64,000 bases of DNA from assembly GCF_000427865.1 (NCBI RefSeq), contig NZ_ATYV01000005.1:128-64127 (forward strand). The letters run 5' to 3'. Positions 63,805-64,000 of this stretch are shown one piece after another; the first letter of the stretch is position 1, and each line of letters begins with the position of its first letter. The stretch is from Corynebacterium sputi DSM 45148. Its GTDB lineage: Bacteria > Actinomycetota > Actinomycetes > Mycobacteriales > Mycobacteriaceae. The notes beneath the pieces are model-generated. The model was not told the origin of the DNA. It was given only the letters and a program-made list of their open reading frames with translations, and made no database searches. Both the position numbers and the translations under genes were made by a program.

Positions 63805-64000
63805 ACCGCCCCCTTGGCTATGTGTATTGCCCTACATGACAACCCGAATCTCTTGGGTCATGAAAATAAGTATCACCGTTCTTGACTGATCGCGCGTCGT
63901 GTGGCGGGCGCTCCCGGCATTTGTGGATAACTTTCGAAATGTGGATTGTCGGCAAGCGGTTGTAGATAAATCACCATGTACTCAGGCGTATCGGAGTGAA
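63805..64000. other. A+T-rich terminal intergenic stretch with DnaA-box-like sites
   Basis: No gene is visible to the window end. On the minus strand it must hold the promoter of the lipoprotein gene. Three same-direction DnaA-box-like 9-mers lie at 63922-63930 (TGTGGATAA, a perfect match), 63940-63948 (TGTGGATTG) and 63961-63969 (TGTAGATAA). Confidence 0.4.

Noticed and set aside
1..64000. CRISPR array, rRNA, tRNA or prophage genes
   Set aside because: I saw no regularly spaced repeats, no tRNA cloverleaf with TTCGA-type arms in the spacers, no rRNA sequence and no phage structural genes.

Overview
The window looks like a stretch of a moderately high-GC actinobacterial chromosome, most likely a Corynebacterium species. 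The pointers are mshB (mycothiol), gpgS beside a FolP2-type gene, a fused E2-E1 OdhA, SigE with a zinc-type anti-sigma factor, HtrA and TatB, a succinylase-type dap set, DUF222/HNH genes, Rv0194-like fused ABC exporters and frequent GTG/TTG starts. I recognise the gene neighbourhood as corynebacterial, but the species cannot be fixed from sequence alone. I saw no rRNA, tRNA or CRISPR array.

Layout. 1-9.7 kb: the 3' end of a DUF222/HNH gene, a BASS transporter, ThpR, an MHS-type MFS carrier, a patatin, an M18/M20 peptidase pair, a small lipoprotein and a large GT-C-like membrane protein. 9.7-12.7 kb: a TPP riboswitch followed by the ykoE-ykoD-ykoC thiamine-precursor ECF transporter. 12.7-16.5 kb: a gene broken by an in-frame stop, a YdcF-like protein, an acyl-CoA dehydrogenase and an internally deleted IS3-family remnant. 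16.5-20.2 kb: PspC, a DUF1905/YdeI-like protein, a sirtuin, and a three-gene unit of secreted, DUF402 and membrane proteins. 20.3-25.3 kb: typA, a family-5 solute-binding lipoprotein, mshB and a small membrane protein. 25.4-35.6 kb: fdxA-dapC, a pseudouridine synthase, an EamA carrier, a cutinase, dapD, an amino-acid permease, dapE, a LOG protein and a FolP2-like protein. 35.6-39.1 kb: gpgS, a 44-aa membrane peptide, a DUF3117 protein, an RlmA-like methyltransferase that has lost its zinc cysteines, a lipoprotein and an O-methyltransferase. 39.3-42.3 kb: sigE-anti-sigma-htrA-tatB, an envelope-stress and export cluster. 42.4-46.6 kb: a complete DUF222/HNH gene with a perfect LexA-type operator, mrp, and a stress-protein/lipoprotein pair behind an ECF-type promoter. 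46.6-55.1 kb: odhA, a 1244-aa asymmetric ABC exporter and an EcsC-like protein. 55.1-58.1 kb: a FhuF-like Fe-S protein, an acidic protein and an MFS carrier.

The last ~5.9 kb (58.1-64 kb) is visibly more A+T-rich and looks acquired. It holds a two-gene operon of a NUDIX hydrolase and a 959-aa PLD-nuclease/SF2-helicase/DUF3427 protein, which is the best candidate here for a little-described defence or repair system. Opposite it lies a two-gene unit encoding a DUF3558-like lipoprotein and a helical, low-complexity-tailed WXG/PPE-like protein, suggestive of type VII-associated cargo. A small cluster of DnaA-box-like sequences lies at the very end.

How the genes work together: the dap genes supply meso-diaminopimelate for the wall. 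typA, sigE, htrA and tatB serve stress and protein export. odhA sits at the 2-oxoglutarate node. The riboswitch unit imports thiamine precursor when TPP is low.
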